NCBI GenBank assembly: GCA_038380435.1
Contig: JAWZYU010000013.1
Location: 12,165,901 to 12,229,900 of the forward strand
Direction of reading: 5' to 3'
From: Ryuthela nishihirai
Lineage: Eukaryota; Arthropoda; Arachnida; Araneae; Heptathelidae
Length of the DNA: 64,000 bases
Shown here one piece after another: positions 10,985 through 22,655 of the stretch. How positions within the stretch are numbered: position 1 is the first letter of the stretch; each line of letters starts with the position of its first letter. The translations under genes were made by a program, and so were the position numbers. The notes under the pieces are model-generated. The model had not been told where the DNA came from, made no database searches, and saw only the letters and a list, made by a program, of their open reading frames with translations.

Positions 10985-11640
10985 TCCTACATTTAATAAT
11001 ATCTTATCTATCATAAAATTCCCAAATGATGTTGAAATTAAAAGAAAATTCCCCTATCTTGGCATTTTAATTTCAAGAACCAGTACAAAATGTGAAACCA
11101 GCATTCTGAAAACCAACTCATTTTCCTCATCTGATTCGAGAAAACTCAAATCATTCTAATATATATAAAAAGTCTTACATCAAGAATTACAATACATATA
11201 TAAAATAGAGACACAAGCTAGATATAGCAAAGAGTATTTAAGAAAACTTCAAAGAAAAGCAATATTTAGGCAGTTAAATGATTCTCAACCCTACCCCATC
11301 ACCAAGCTCAAGTTAACAAAAAGAACTTGCTAAATATACCATTTCATTTCCTAAGCATCCTAGAATAATTGGAACACTTAGAAACATGTTAAATAATTTA
11401 TATTTAAAACTATCAATAATAATAAAAGATATTTGATTAATAAAGAGAAAAAGAGAACATCCCCTATGGAAGCACCTATCTAATAAAATCCCCAATCCTG
11501 ACAATAATCTATCAGGAAAAAAAATATGTGCAAAAACCATACTGGTAAATAACTGAAGGATTAAAAGAACATGAGAATGATTTAAGAAATAAAACATGCA
11601 ATACCACTCTTACCCAAACAATGTAAAATACTAGCATCCC
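10985..11640 (+). pseudogene. Possible LINE reverse transcriptase C-terminal relic
   Basis: Very decayed. Frame pieces read KRKFPYLGILIS (resembling the YLG motif after the RT core) near 11043 and YLRKLQRKAIFRQLNDSQPYP near 11237. Many stops. It could be any non-LTR element or chance. Confidence 0.3.
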
Positions 11641-11984
11641 CTTCCCCCACAAAATAACAATCGCATTACCTGAAAATATGATAATTTATTTAAAACAATC
11701 TAACTTATATACTACTGATACGTCACCTTTACCTTCTGTGTGAATCTTCTTTTATATCACATCGAACTTCACTTTTGGGAGCACTGATATAGGGCCTTTA
11801 AATACACAACCTATGCATGAATCTGTAACCTTGCCTCATCATCTGCAAAAGGATCTGTATGATGGGGAAACATGCATAGCAGGAATAATTCTTTTCAACA
11901 ATTTTAACTAAATTTTATTTAGTATAGAGATTTTAAGTTTTAATGATGATGCTCTCTCAAAATTGTGTGTTTTAGGAAAACAAC

Positions 11985-12300
11985 AGTTGCACTTAGCTAT
12001 GTGCAATGGCCATGATAGTACATACATGACACTTCAACACCAATGAAGTGCAAGATTCATGGTTCCTTCTAACATTTGGGATCAAAGTTGTACTGGTAAT
12101 TCAATGTCAATAACATCTTTTCATTGTGACTTAACAACTAGCTACAACAGTGCCCCCAGCATCCATCTTCTAACCTGGACTTGCTCATCACTATGAATCA
12201 AAGTGTACCAGTCTCCACTCTTCAAAAAAGCTGGTGATATGTCTTTTTACTTATGAACTTCTCCAGCACTAGCGTATGACAGCACATAGACTTTGAGCCT
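11985..12300 (+). repeat. Inverted partner of 8895-9280
   Basis: See 8895-9280. The match is strong in blocks with small gaps. 11640-11985 between this and the preceding relic shows nothing I can support. Confidence 0.6.
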
Positions 12301-12359
12301 TTAGCCCATCCAGACCCCTGATGAATACAGACACTGACAGAATCTGTAGTGAGAGGCCC

Positions 12360-12590
12360 CATACATCTATTAAGGAAGATAACATCTGAATTTAACATCA
12401 ATCAATTTTAGAGGAAAAATTGTCTTGAGCCAGGTGGGATACAAACCCACAACCTCCTGATAACATGTTAAGTGTTCTGGATAACTGAGCTACCAGCCGC
12501 TAATCAAAATCTCTTCTAATTGATGCTATGAGCTTTCTACCAACAGTGCACAATTCTCTGTGTCTCATGTAGGTATTGTTCCAGCTGCTC
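12360..12590 (-). mobile_element. SINE3, tRNA-derived element
   Basis: On the minus strand a tRNA-like block has an A-box-like TGGTAGCTCAGTTAT near 12490 and a B-box-like GGTTTGTATCCC near 12440. These are RNA polymerase III internal promoter elements. It is followed by a tail GAGCC..GACAATTTTTCCTCTAAAATTGAT. The same family occurs at 36175-36580 and, as an inverted pair, at 12690-12885. Confidence 0.65.
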
Positions 12591-12689
12591 TTAGCCTCAA
12601 GAAACAATGACAAGCTGTCATGAAGATGGTAAATATATTCTGAGTATACAATTGTTTAGATTAAAGAGTTTTTTTTTTTTCAAAGCATA

Positions 12690-12885
12690 TAGATATTTAT
12701 CATATATTAAGGAAGATATCACTCTGAATTTAATGTTGATCAATTTCAGAGGAAAAAATGTCTTCAGCCAGGTGGGATACGATGTTATCAGGGGATCGTA
12801 AGTTCGTATCCCACCCGGCTCAAGACAGTTTTCCTCTAAAATTGATCGACGTTAAATTCAGAGCAATGTCTTTCTTAATATATGA
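12690..12885. repeat. Palindromic pair of SINE3 3' ends
   Basis: Left arm 12699-12785 and right arm 12800-12883 are inverted copies of the SINE3 B-box and tail (CTGAATTTAA..GATCAATT..AGAGGAAAA..GTC..AGCC.GGTGGGATACGA). The spacer of about 15 bp would let this fold into a long hairpin. Confidence 0.75.
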
Positions 12886-12889
12886 ATAA

Positions 12890-13440
12890 ATACATTGAAA
12901 AAAATCTCTTCAATCTAACCAATACGTCTATGTTCATTTTTGGTACAACAAAAAACTTCAATTTTAAAAAAAATATAAATTGACATTTGAAAATTTTTTT
13001 ACATATAACTTATAAAAAAAAATTTTTCAAGCTTCAAAATTTGCTTTTTTTTTTTAATTTGATGCATATTTCATTAAACTACAATGTAAATAATTTGTTA
13101 ACATTATCTGATTTCCGTTTCTCAGACCAGATATACAGTATTACCAATTTGTTTGTTAACCTTACTCACGCTGAAACAACTCCCCTGATTTAAGCTAATA
13201 AGTCTGATTTTTTTAACCATTATCAACAAATTTTTCCTTAAAGTTTCAAAATTTTCAAGAAAATTTTTTAAAAATGCCATTTTTTAAAATGGAAGATATT
13301 AGAAATAATTACAAAGTAACGTACCTCTGTTGTTGTTGTTGTTTTTTACTCTCTTTTCTGCCTTAAACCTATTTCAATATTCCTAGAATTATTTTCATCA
13401 TTTATATCTATCCCAGCCAGGAGTGTTGCCAGAAAATCTT
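12890..13440 (+). repeat. X-family repeat copy X3
   Basis: Aligns with 590-1000 and, reversed, with 35830-36720. Shared blocks are CTATGTTCATTTTTGG.ACAA, AATTTGATGCATATTTCATTA and TTATCAACAAATTTTTCC. Non-coding. The following 13440-14440 holds only AT-rich sequence with no feature I can support. Confidence 0.6.
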
Positions 13441-14461
13441 CTTAGAGGGGCATAAGTTGTTGACAAAAAATAAGATTGATTAATGAAATTTCGATTATCC
13501 TTATTGGTTTAACCAATCCAAGTCTGTTGAGCATCCCCTCCCTCCAACGGCTCCTTCGAGATAGCATAAAAAACTTCTTATAGGAAAAACAGTAGATTAT
13601 GGTCACTAAATTTTAAAATTTTAGCATTAATTTTTTCAGTAAAATTTAAAATAATGCATTTACTTTAGCAATGGGGCCCTCCTCCTTTTTTCCTGATTAA
13701 TGCACCCATTATTATTTTTTAAAGCTTTCATCATGGACAGAAGAAGTTTTCAGAATATTTAGAGCTCAAATCACTGTTTTGTAAATGGAGAACATTTGAT
13801 TTAAATAAGTTGTATTATATTATGCTTCTTTACCATTAAGATGATGTTAACTCTCTTTGACAACTATTCACTCTGTGGAGTAATTAATTACCTCAATATA
13901 ATTTTATATTATTTATTATATCTTATTAACATGGTATGATATTTTGACGTATCAAAGCCATATACAGGCCAATTAATCAAAGTTCTACTATAGTCAGATA
14001 CCCATATTATCAATAACACCTGAGGGATATTGTTGCCCTGGCAATGATGCCAAATAATAGCTTTATTTTATTTTCCTTTTTTTAAGGGAAAGAAGGTAAT
14101 TCACTGCCCAGAGGACAGAGATAACCTAAAAGCTCCATTGGGCTTGTCCTGTCCATGCCCACTTGTTAAATATTCAGACACACTAATCATTAGTCCAAAA
14201 ATGGGCTAAATGAGTATTTAGTGAAGAACATTTTTAGCCTTTAGGTATAAGAACATCTCAAAAGTGGCTTTAATGCTTTTGCACTTGGGGCATATTGTGC
14301 AACATCAGTTTTCTCAAAATATTTTCTTGTCAAGGATAAACATTTTCATCATACTCAGTAAAAAATATTATTAGCAATGGCTCTCATCCAAAATGTAAAA
14401 ATACTTAATAGTTTAAAAAACTTTGCAACATAAATTTTTTACTGTGTACCAATATAATATA

Positions 14462-14534
14462 CTGCTCACAAAAATTAGGGGATATATTATCGCTTCATAT
14501 TCATTTTGAAATATCCCCTAATTTTTGTGAGCAA
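14462..14534. mobile_element. 73-bp palindromic Tc1/mariner-type MITE
   Basis: Ends CTGCTCACAAAAATTAGGGG and its near-perfect inverted copy, leaving only a ~20-bp loop. TA flanks both sides (14460-14461 and 14535-14536). It is too short to code and would depend on an outside Tc1/mariner transposase. Confidence 0.88.
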
Positions 14535-15059
14535 TATATTAACCAGTGTCATCAGATGTGTGCTTTGCTTTCTTTGTAATAGATTGGGAACTAAATGCAT
14601 CTGATTTCAGAAAAGAAGCAAAAATCCTGTCCTGTTTTATGTTACAATTACCATCAGCAATAAAAATGCATTAACAATATGGCATAAAATGAAATTAATT
14701 TTTTCTAAATTTAATAAAATCCTCAGTTTTGACAATTTTCAAAGTAAAATTTTTTCTGCCTGTGTTTAAATGAAAATAATGAATACAGCAAACAACTTGT
14801 TTGGAAACTACGCTATGTATTCTGAATTAAGATTTAGGTATCATAAGTATTTGTCAGTATAATACATCACATAGAAGGTCCTTGAAGAAAGAAAGACAAC
14901 AAACATATGGAAAGAAACATCCATTCCTTATCAGGGGGCTCAAATCCAAGTCCATTTGATCTCCAAACAAGCACACTAGCACTAGGCCAGTGGTTAATTT
15001 TTTAAAAACTATGAACAAAAACAAGCAAACTAAAATCATCTAACCAAGGAATTTTAGGG

Positions 15060-15345
15060 AGAAGACAGACAACGCTCAACCTTTTATACTCCTATGCTGG
15101 CAAAGATGCACCATTGCAAAGTCCACCTACTACAGAAAACTACTATTATTTCAAGACCTACAAGGGTCTCCTGGTTACTTCCATTTCACTTTCCTACTAA
15201 TATTTTACTTCCAGATCTTTCCAAAATTTCCAAGTTGGTTCGTGTTCCAAAACATTTTTATTTTGTTTCTTTGAAGAATTGTTAACTTCTGTTAAACCCT
15301 CTCAAAGAGGCCAGGGCACTTCCAAATTTTGAGGCCCCTACATAC
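15060..15345 (+). repeat. Repeat Y, copy 1
   Basis: Aligns weakly with 18765-18845 plus 22081-22220, the two sides of the hAT insertion: ATACACCACTG/GATGCACCATTG, AAATCCACTTTTTAGAGAA and AGACC.ACAAG. It shows that the hAT entered a repeat. Non-coding. Confidence 0.45.
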
Positions 15346-15947
15346 AACTATACAAAATCCACATGCAGCCATGGACTAGAGGTCCTACCAAACTGTATAA
15401 TTTTGCTCTCCACATCTGTCTGTCCTGAGCAAGAGCTACTGCATTTGGACACTGTACGCAAATTCTAACAAGGTTCTGTTTGACATTGTCTGCCTAATTC
15501 ATTCTAGATCTCCAAATTTTCCTGAAGCCTTTGGGCATACTTCTCATAATCCTATTTGTCATTCTGTAACTATGCATATCGACAACATAGCCAAACCAAT
15601 GTAGTCTCTCTCTGCACAAAATGCTGTTCAAAGGAGGTTGCTGAATCCTTCTTCTAACCTCATCATTACTTACAAAGTCAAACCACTTAATGCCCAAGAT
15701 ACTGTGTAAGCATCTAGAATCAAAGGCATCAAGTTTCTTGTTAACTTGCTTAGAAAGGGTCCATGTTTCACTACCATACCTAACCATAGAAAGAACCAAA
15801 CTATTATACAGCCTAATTTTAATATTTGGTTGTACAAGCCTATTATTAAACACTCTCCATGGATTCTTAAAAGTTCCAGCAGAAATCCCTATTCTTCTAT
15901 TTATCTCATGCTGCACATCACAGTATCTGTTACATAGCTCCCTAGAT

Positions 15948-16332
15948 CAGTGATTCCCAACCTTTTATGCTTCACATACCCCCTGGAAATGTGTATGTAA
16001 CTGGCGTACCCCTTGTACAGATAGATAAAACTATAGTTATAGTATAACAATGGAAATAAAATATAACTATAGTATAACAATGGAAATAAAATAAAACTAT
16101 AGTATAACAATGGAAATAAAACTATAATATAACAATGGAATAAAATAAAACATATATATACATACATTAAATTTTGTATTCATAAATTACGTATATTGAT
16201 AAACACAAAAAATGATATTTTTGCAAAGCAGTGCCAACTTAGCGACAACTAGCTTACTAGCTCTAGCGACTTTTGAGCTCTCACGGCGTACCCCAAAATT
16301 TTTTACCGCATACCCCACATTGAGAACCCCTG
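15948..16332. mobile_element. 385-bp hAT-type MITE inside the LINE
   Basis: Ends CAGTGATTCCCAACC and, at the right, the complement of CAGGGGTTCTCAA. Flanks CCCTAGAT (15940-15947) and TCCAAGAT (16333-16340) are an 8-bp target duplication. The uninterrupted LINE copies read CTCCCAAGATAAT at this place, so both flanks differ from the original CCCAAGAT by one base each. The interior has about four tandem ~28-bp units around ACTATAGTATAACAATGGAA (16030-16150). Non-coding. Probably mobilised by a hAT transposase such as the one at 18846-22077, whose ends are similar. Confidence 0.9.
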
Positions 16333-16911
16333 TCCAAGATAATAACTGAGACACTTGCTCAAGATGCAGCCATTCAAAGCAACCAAAGCACCATCTGCCT
16401 CACCAATTTTCATCACTTTAGTTTTTTTCTCTATCACTAAATGTAATCTATTACCAGTCACCCAGTCACATCAAAAGCCCTAATGAAACAATTCATCTCC
16501 TCAACATCATTAGCCAACAGGGCCAAATCATCTGCATAATCTAAATCGAAATTTTGAAATCTCTAGACCATTGAAGGCCAAAATCTTTCCCTTGCAAAAT
16601 ATTTTGCAAAACATAATCAATAACCAAACTAAAAAGAAAAAGAGACAAAATGCACCCTTGTGTAACTCCATTAGCAATGCTAAACCAATTACTACATGAG
16701 TTACCAATTCTCACACATGACTGAGTGTTATTATAGAGGGTTTTCATTATATTAACTGAATTGTCTGGTATGTCATATGATCTCACAATCAACCACAAAT
16801 TATATGATCAATAGAGAGTCAAAAACCTTTTTGAAATCAAACAAAGCTAGTAATAAGTTTCTGAAACTCTTAAACATTTCTCAATAATCTGCCTAAGTGA
16901 AAATATTTGAT

Positions 16912-17085
16912 CAATACGATCTAAGGGACCTGTGTTTGAGCCCCAGGTAAACATGGTTGTGTGTGTTGTTTTTCTGCTGAGGTCCTGCCATCCTCACAGA
17001 CCTTCTACTATGGCATATAAACTGACAGGACCTCTGTGGCAAGCAGCTGCTTGAGGGGGTATTTCTTTTTATTTATATATTTTAT
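16912..17085 (+). mobile_element. SINE1, 5'-truncated copy
   Basis: Begins at the second half of the tRNA-like head (GATCTAAGGGACC..GTTTGAGCCCC) and continues through the common body (GCTGAGGTCCTGCCATCCTC, GGCATATAAACTGACAGG, GCAGCTGCTTGAGGG) to a T/A-rich tail. It is inserted in LINE copy 2 in the opposite orientation. No clean target duplication seen. Confidence 0.85.
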
Positions 17086-18960
17086 CCCCTACAACTTCTG
17101 AATCCACACTGTTCATCACGCAGTTGTCCATCAACCAAATTCTTAATTCTATTAAGTATAATCATGCGAAGAACTTTACCTGGAACAGAAACTAAACAAA
17201 TTCCTCTATAATTATCACAAGAACTACAATCACCTATTTTTAAAATTAGGAATAATTATTTTTAAAATTAGGAATAATAATAGCTCTAGTAAAATCCTTA
17301 GGAACAACATCTTTATCATAAAAAAATATTTAAAATTTCAGTCAGCCATGTGACAATACAAATGTTTCCAGCTCTAAGCATTTCAGTGGTGATTTCATCT
17401 ACCCCTGGGGATTTACGCAGTTTTAATTTAGAGATAGCCAAAGCAACATCGGAATGTATATAGGGCCAACATTAAAGCCAGTAATGCATCTATCCTCATT
17501 ACAAACAATGGGAGGAAAAATAATCACATTGTTTAGAACATGTCTGAAATGCTCAACCCATCTAGCCATTACGAGATCCTCACCTTCAATAATCACCTTA
17601 CCATGTTTATCTCTCAATCTCTTTGTAACTGTCTGTTTCTTCCCACACGAAACACTATCTGGTACAACCCCCTGATGTTGTGCTGTCTAACTGCTTCCTG
17701 TGCTTTGTCAGCCAAGCTATCAAGCTAAAGATTCTTATCAGTTGCTAACTGATCCTTTACATGTTCATTAAGCTCATGTAATGCCATCTGTTTGGACTAG
17801 TAGAGTCTTTATTCATATATTCCTACACTTCTTTCTTTCAAAAATAAGTTCCATAGCTTGATCATTCAAATAATTTTGTTTCCTCTGTGCCTTTTTGACC
17901 AAAAGATTACTGTTGGTCTCAAGAAAAGCCTCTTTAAACTTATCCCATTCTTTCTCAACTTCAGAAGTAAGCAAACCACGATTGTCATAATGACTATTTA
18001 GCTTATCATGGTATGCTTTGGCTACATCTGGATTTTTCAAAGTTTCAGTGTTAAAAGTAATTCTCTTAACCTTGGCACAACATTTCTTAAGCTTCAGTTG
18101 CAAGACACTTTTGACCAGGTAATATGGTCAGCCCAATTTCAGCTCCTCTGCATGATCTGGTATTCCTAACTGAACTAGCCCATTTCCTGTAAATTAAAAC
18201 ATGACTGATCATATTCCTGTGCAGTCCCTCAGGTGAAACCAGTGTGTATTTATAAATGTCCTGGTGTTTGTAATATGTGTTTGTTATTCGAAAGCCATTA
18301 AGTTTACTCACCTGTAGGAGACATTCCCCATTGCCTTTGGAACTACCAATGCCAAAGGGACCTAAAACTTCTGCCCAGAGGTCAGAGTCAGTATCAACTT
18401 TAGCACTGAAGTCACCTAGCACAAGAGAAATATCTCCTTCACAAATTAAAAATATCCTGAAGCTGTCTATAAAATAAATAATAATAATTCGGGTTACCTA
18501 TAATAAACAGGTTAATTATCCATCTATTATACATTATTATCTAATTCGAGTTACCTATACATCTATTATACATTTACACTTATCTGCATAACAGATTTTT
18601 ATGCATTTGTACTAAATGTTCCTCAAGGAGCCCTGGCCTGATGGGCCAGTACTTCGATATGTCCCTATTACTAAACAATAAGCATTGGAACAAGACCCAT
18701 GAGCAACAAAAATAACTAAGAACATCAACAACAACAAAATTAAAGGAAAAAAGCTAGATGACCTCAGCCTTTTGCACTTCTATTCTTCTCAAGATACACC
18801 ACTGTAAAATCCACTTTTTAGAGAAGATTACTACTACCTCTAGACCATAGATTCCCAACGGGGGCGATACCGCCCCCCAGTGGGCGCTGGAGCCTTCCAT
18901 GGGGGCGGTAGCGGATCCAGAGGCAAATGGGGGGCGTTGAGGCAGTCAAGAGGGGCGGTC

Positions 18961-19480
18961 AAATAAATAAATAAATTTAATGGAATTTTCTGTGACAACC
19001 TTTTTATCTCTTCTATTCTGTGGTGTCTTCCTGGTGATTCTGGTCATCCACTACTTCATCTGTCATGTATAGCTTTTCAACTGCAGCTTGGACAATAAGT
19101 TCCCTGCTACCGCCTACTAGTGTACTAGTACGTCTGAAGTCGACTGAGATGCTCTCAAAAATTCTCTTCAAGATCACAGATTGGATATAAGCTTCAATAT
19201 GTTTTCCCACTCCAAGTCGCTTTGAGTATGCTTTATGGTACATAGTTACAATACCATCCCACATCAGAACATAAGATATAATATTAACATTACACTTGTG
19301 AATTAGGCTCAACTCATTAGCCAGCAGATCATACTTCCTCTTCTTTTCAACCTCTACTGTCTGCAGGTTATCCTGAGATGTTATTCCTACTTCAATAAGT
19401 GTAATCTCATTCAATACCTTAACATGCACTACTATATCAGGCTTATTATGTTGGACATGTGTGTGTCCGTCCTGATAGGC
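18961..19480 (-). pseudogene. Fragment of a LINE with restriction-like endonuclease, inside the hAT
   Basis: On the minus strand from about 19480 the peptide runs QHNKPDIVVHVKV, then ITLIEVGITSQDN, EKKRKYDLLANEL, and on to a TAG at 19013-19015. KPD...(about 12)...E...K is the PD-(D/E)xK nuclease arrangement found at the C-terminus of R2/R4/Dong-type LINEs, which cut the target DNA for primer extension. It is followed by a short 3' UTR and a tail of TTTA units (18961-18978 on the plus strand as AAAT repeats). No RT domain remains, so this is a 5'-truncated LINE copy lying within the hAT borders. Confidence 0.75.
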
Positions 19481-20007
19481 AAATCAACCTTGATGCAATA
19501 ATAATATAATAATAATAAATTTATTATATTTAATTTCTTTTTATAATTATTTTTAATATAATAAAATACTTTGAAAATACCTGTTTTTATGAATAAATAT
19601 TTTATCTAGCTATGTAAATTATCTTATTGTTATCGCGTTAATAAGCATTTTTAAATTAGCATTAGGTATACCTATACCTAATTTGTTTTAGTTTAGAATA
19701 GATTGACGGTGACAAGTCCTTGCAAGTTGGTAGGCAAACATGCGGTTCATGCAATTTAACATGTTTCGACAAGAATATGGGAGCTTGAAATGATTTGTTT
19801 ACGGAGCAAATATGCCGGCATCGCAAACATACAAGTTAATGCGTGCACAAAATCAAATCTATAAAAGCAATAGCTCTAGGAATGTTTTATTATTTTTATG
19901 TGCTTCGCCGTGATAAATAGTTGTGAGTGATAAGTGTTCGAAGTCATTATAAACATTATTTTTATAACTATCTATAAATCTGTTGAAAAGTTAATTTGTA
20001 TTTGAAA

Positions 20008-21787
20008 ATGTCTGAATCTACATCTAAAAAGAAATGCCGGTAGTACAATATCGAATATTTGAAATATGGATTTACGTACTCTCCTACAAACCAATCATTA
20101 TCTATGTGTTTAATTTGCCAAAAAGTTTTTTTCAAATGAAGCTATGAAACCTTCTAGGCTACAAGAGCATTTAAATAAAATGCATGCTGATAAGAAGAAC
20201 AAAGATTTATCCTATTTTAAAGAACTGGAAAAGCAATATTTAAAACAGCCAACTATGTCAAACCTTTTTGCGCCGTCTTCTAAACAAGATGATGATGGAC
20301 TACGAGCCTCATATAACGTTTCATTGTTAATCGCAAAAGCAGGAAAACCACACACAATTGGCGAGGAATTAATTTTACTGGCAGTCAAAGAGATATTAAA
20401 AACTGTTCTTCATCATAAGACACCGTCAGATATCATCAAAAAAATTCCTCTCAGTAATAATTCAGTGCAAAGAAGAATAGATGAAATGGCAAAAGACGTT
20501 GAAATATCATTATGTGATTACTTAAAGACTTGCAAATTTTCCATTCAACTCGATGAATCAACTCTACCAAATAACGAAGCTCTACTCTTATCATACGTAT
20601 GATTTATAAAAGAAGAAAAAATTCATGAAGAGTTATTATTTGCTAAAATTTTGGAATCTGATACAAAGGGAGAATCTATATTTAATACCATGCAAAAGTT
20701 TTTTCAAGAGAAAGAAATTCCTATTTGCAATATTTTGTCTGCTGCTACTGATGATGCTCCAGCAATGACAGGGCGTCATAAGGGTTTCATAGCGCATTTG
20801 AAACAAGCAGTACCAAATGTACTTGCTGTACATTGTATTATTCATCATCAGCATTTGGTTGCAAAAAATTTGAATGAACGTCTGCATACGTCGCTCCATT
20901 ACATTATTAAAGCAATCAATAAGATTAGAAGCAATTCATTGAATGACCGATTATTTGGTAAGCTTTGTAATGAAAATGATGAAGATTACAATCGCTTGCT
21001 GCTGCACACAGAAGTACATTGGCTCTCTAAAGGTGTTTGTCTGAATCGTTTTTTCAATCTATTTGACTCAGTACTGGACTTTCTTGAAGACAGAGACGAA
21101 AAATTGCGCGAAAACCTGATTACGTCAAAAAATGACATCGCTTATTTGACAGACCTGTTTAAAATATTTAATCTAGTTAATTTACAATTGCGAGGTGATG
21201 AGTTGAATTTAATTAAAACAAAAAACATCATAGCTGCTTTTGCGGGAAAACTTCTTCTATTCAAACGAAATCTAGGTAGAGGTGAATACAATCACTTTCC
21301 CACATTATCAGCAGTCTCTGCAAAACTGGAAGATTTACTTACTTACTGCCAACACTTGGAAGTTCTTCACGTTGATTTTACGGAGTGTTTCCAAGATATT
21401 TTAAACATGAATATACCGAGTTGGGTTTTAGATCCTTTCGCAAACACAGATACTGAAGAATCGTCAAATTTGGAAGAGGAACTCTTAGAACTCACGACTA
21501 ACGAAGCACTCAAAGTAAAATTCAAACATGGATACCAAGAGTTCTGGCTTCAAAAATCAATATCAGTTCTCTACCCTGGATTGTGGGCAATAGTACAGAA
21601 GTTTTTAATCGCATTTCCTTCGTCCTATATGGCTGAGCGTGGATTCAGTGCAGTAGCTAATTTACTGTCAAAGAAGAGGAACAGACTACACATCACTGAA
21701 TGTGGCGATCTGCGATTGATGTTAACGAAATTGGAACTCGACATTAACAAATTGTTAACACTCCACCAGCCTCAACCATCTCATTAA
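20008..21787 (+). pseudogene. hAT transposase (ZBED/FAM200-like), broken
   Basis: DNA transposase of the hAT superfamily. ATG at 20008 is followed by an in-frame TAG at 20041. The N-terminal BED-type zinc finger uses CLICQK (20109 on) and, after a 1-bp shift at the T run near 20130, HLNKMHADKK. Next come SIQLDEST (first catalytic Asp, near 20545) and a TGA at 20600-20602. After that are AATDDAPAMTGRHKGF (second Asp, near 20745), HCIIHHQHLVAK, HTEVHWLSKG, and the C-terminal dimerisation region SSYMAERGFSAVANLLSKKRN holding the catalytic Glu. It ends TAA at 21785-21787. About 590 codons, a normal family length. Two stops and one frameshift make it inactive. The family resembles the sources of vertebrate ZBED5/FAM200 genes. 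Confidence 0.93.
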
Positions 21788-22655
21788 TTTTTTTTTATTT
21801 ATTATTAATTTTGTGTTTATCTCATTATTTTTTTATTTCTTATTGATTCTGTGTTTATTTTTAAAATTTTAATAAACAATTTTATTGTACATTTGGTTGT
21901 TGTTTTATTAATTTCTGCTTTATGATTTTAATAGATAAATAAACAGATAAATTAGGTACAGATAATATGCAACAATATTTTAATATTTCATATAAAATTA
22001 ACTATTATGGACTAGGGGGGCGTTGAAATTTTTGTTCTCTTCTAAAGGGATGGTCCAGAAAAGGTTGGGAATCACTGCTCTAGACCAACAAGAGCCATTT
22101 GATTACTATTAATCATTTTTTCCCAAATATTTATAAATTCACTGTGTGCTCCCCAAAAAATATTTCACTGGCTTTGTTAGCAGAATTGATAACTCCCACT
22201 TTGGCCCTGAACAAGTGTACGTGTGGGGGAGGGGGAATGTTGTTCTATTCTTATATATATCAGAGACCTTCTTAATCTCAAGTAATTTCAGCCAGATGTT
22301 CGATTCCTAAATACCACCAACAAGAAATGGTATCTATTTAATTTTGTTTCGGTTTTGATCTAATCGAATCAAAAAGCAGTTGCAATTAGATACTATTTTA
22401 GAAACACAATTGATCTAGTTGTTTACTACAATTAGTCTTATTTTACTTACTGCAAAAATTGCACAAAACACTCCATAAACAAAATGTCCTTGATTCCCAA
22501 AAACTGTTTTATATCATTCTTTATTCCTAAAGACTGCTTTTCCTTTTAGACTGTTTTATATCTAAAATCCCTAATTTGGCAACATTTTTGTAACACAGTA
22601 CTGTTACTCTTCTGTGATATTTTGGATTACTTTTAAACAATTGAAGTTATCTATG

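Larger units (their letters stand above)
15363..18468 (-). mobile_element. RTE-type LINE, copy 2, nearly spanning endonuclease to 3' end
   Basis: Minus-strand LINE beginning inside the endonuclease domain (18468) and ending just after the GCTGC..GGTCC 3' region (about 15363), without a visible GAT tail. It is interrupted by a hAT MITE (15948-16332) and a truncated SINE1 (about 16912-17085). It lies in the 19-kb dynein intron. Confidence 0.85.
15494..18468 (-). pseudogene. RTE-type LINE ORF2 (endonuclease, RT), broken
   Basis: Order on the minus strand. The APE-type endonuclease C-half is at 18422-18090 (LGDFSAKVDTDSDLW, then GFRITNTYYKH, HxxxDHVLI-like). A linker runs from 18103 to 17420. 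The RT fingers lie at 17400-17100, then motif A is damaged around the SINE. Motif B GVTQGCILSLFLFSLVIDYV is at about 16690-16620. Motif C (YADDLAL) is recognisable at 16540-16520. The C-terminal domain is at 15916-15494 with HEINRRIGISAGTFKNPW and YGSETWTL. Here the codon between INR and IGI is sense, unlike three other copies that have TGA. Multiple stops and shifts. Confidence 0.85.
18846..22077 (+). mobile_element. hAT element with perfect 8-bp target duplication
   Basis: Starts CATAGATTCCCAAC and ends with the complement of CAGTGATTCCCAACC. It is flanked on both sides by CTCTAGAC (18838-18845 and 22078-22085). Eight-base duplications and CAG-like ends are diagnostic of hAT. The first ~115 bp are GC-rich (GGGGCG motifs), echoed by GGGGGGCGTTGAA near the right end. 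It contains a transposase pseudogene on the plus strand and a LINE fragment on the minus strand. Length 3232 bp. Confidence 0.95.
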
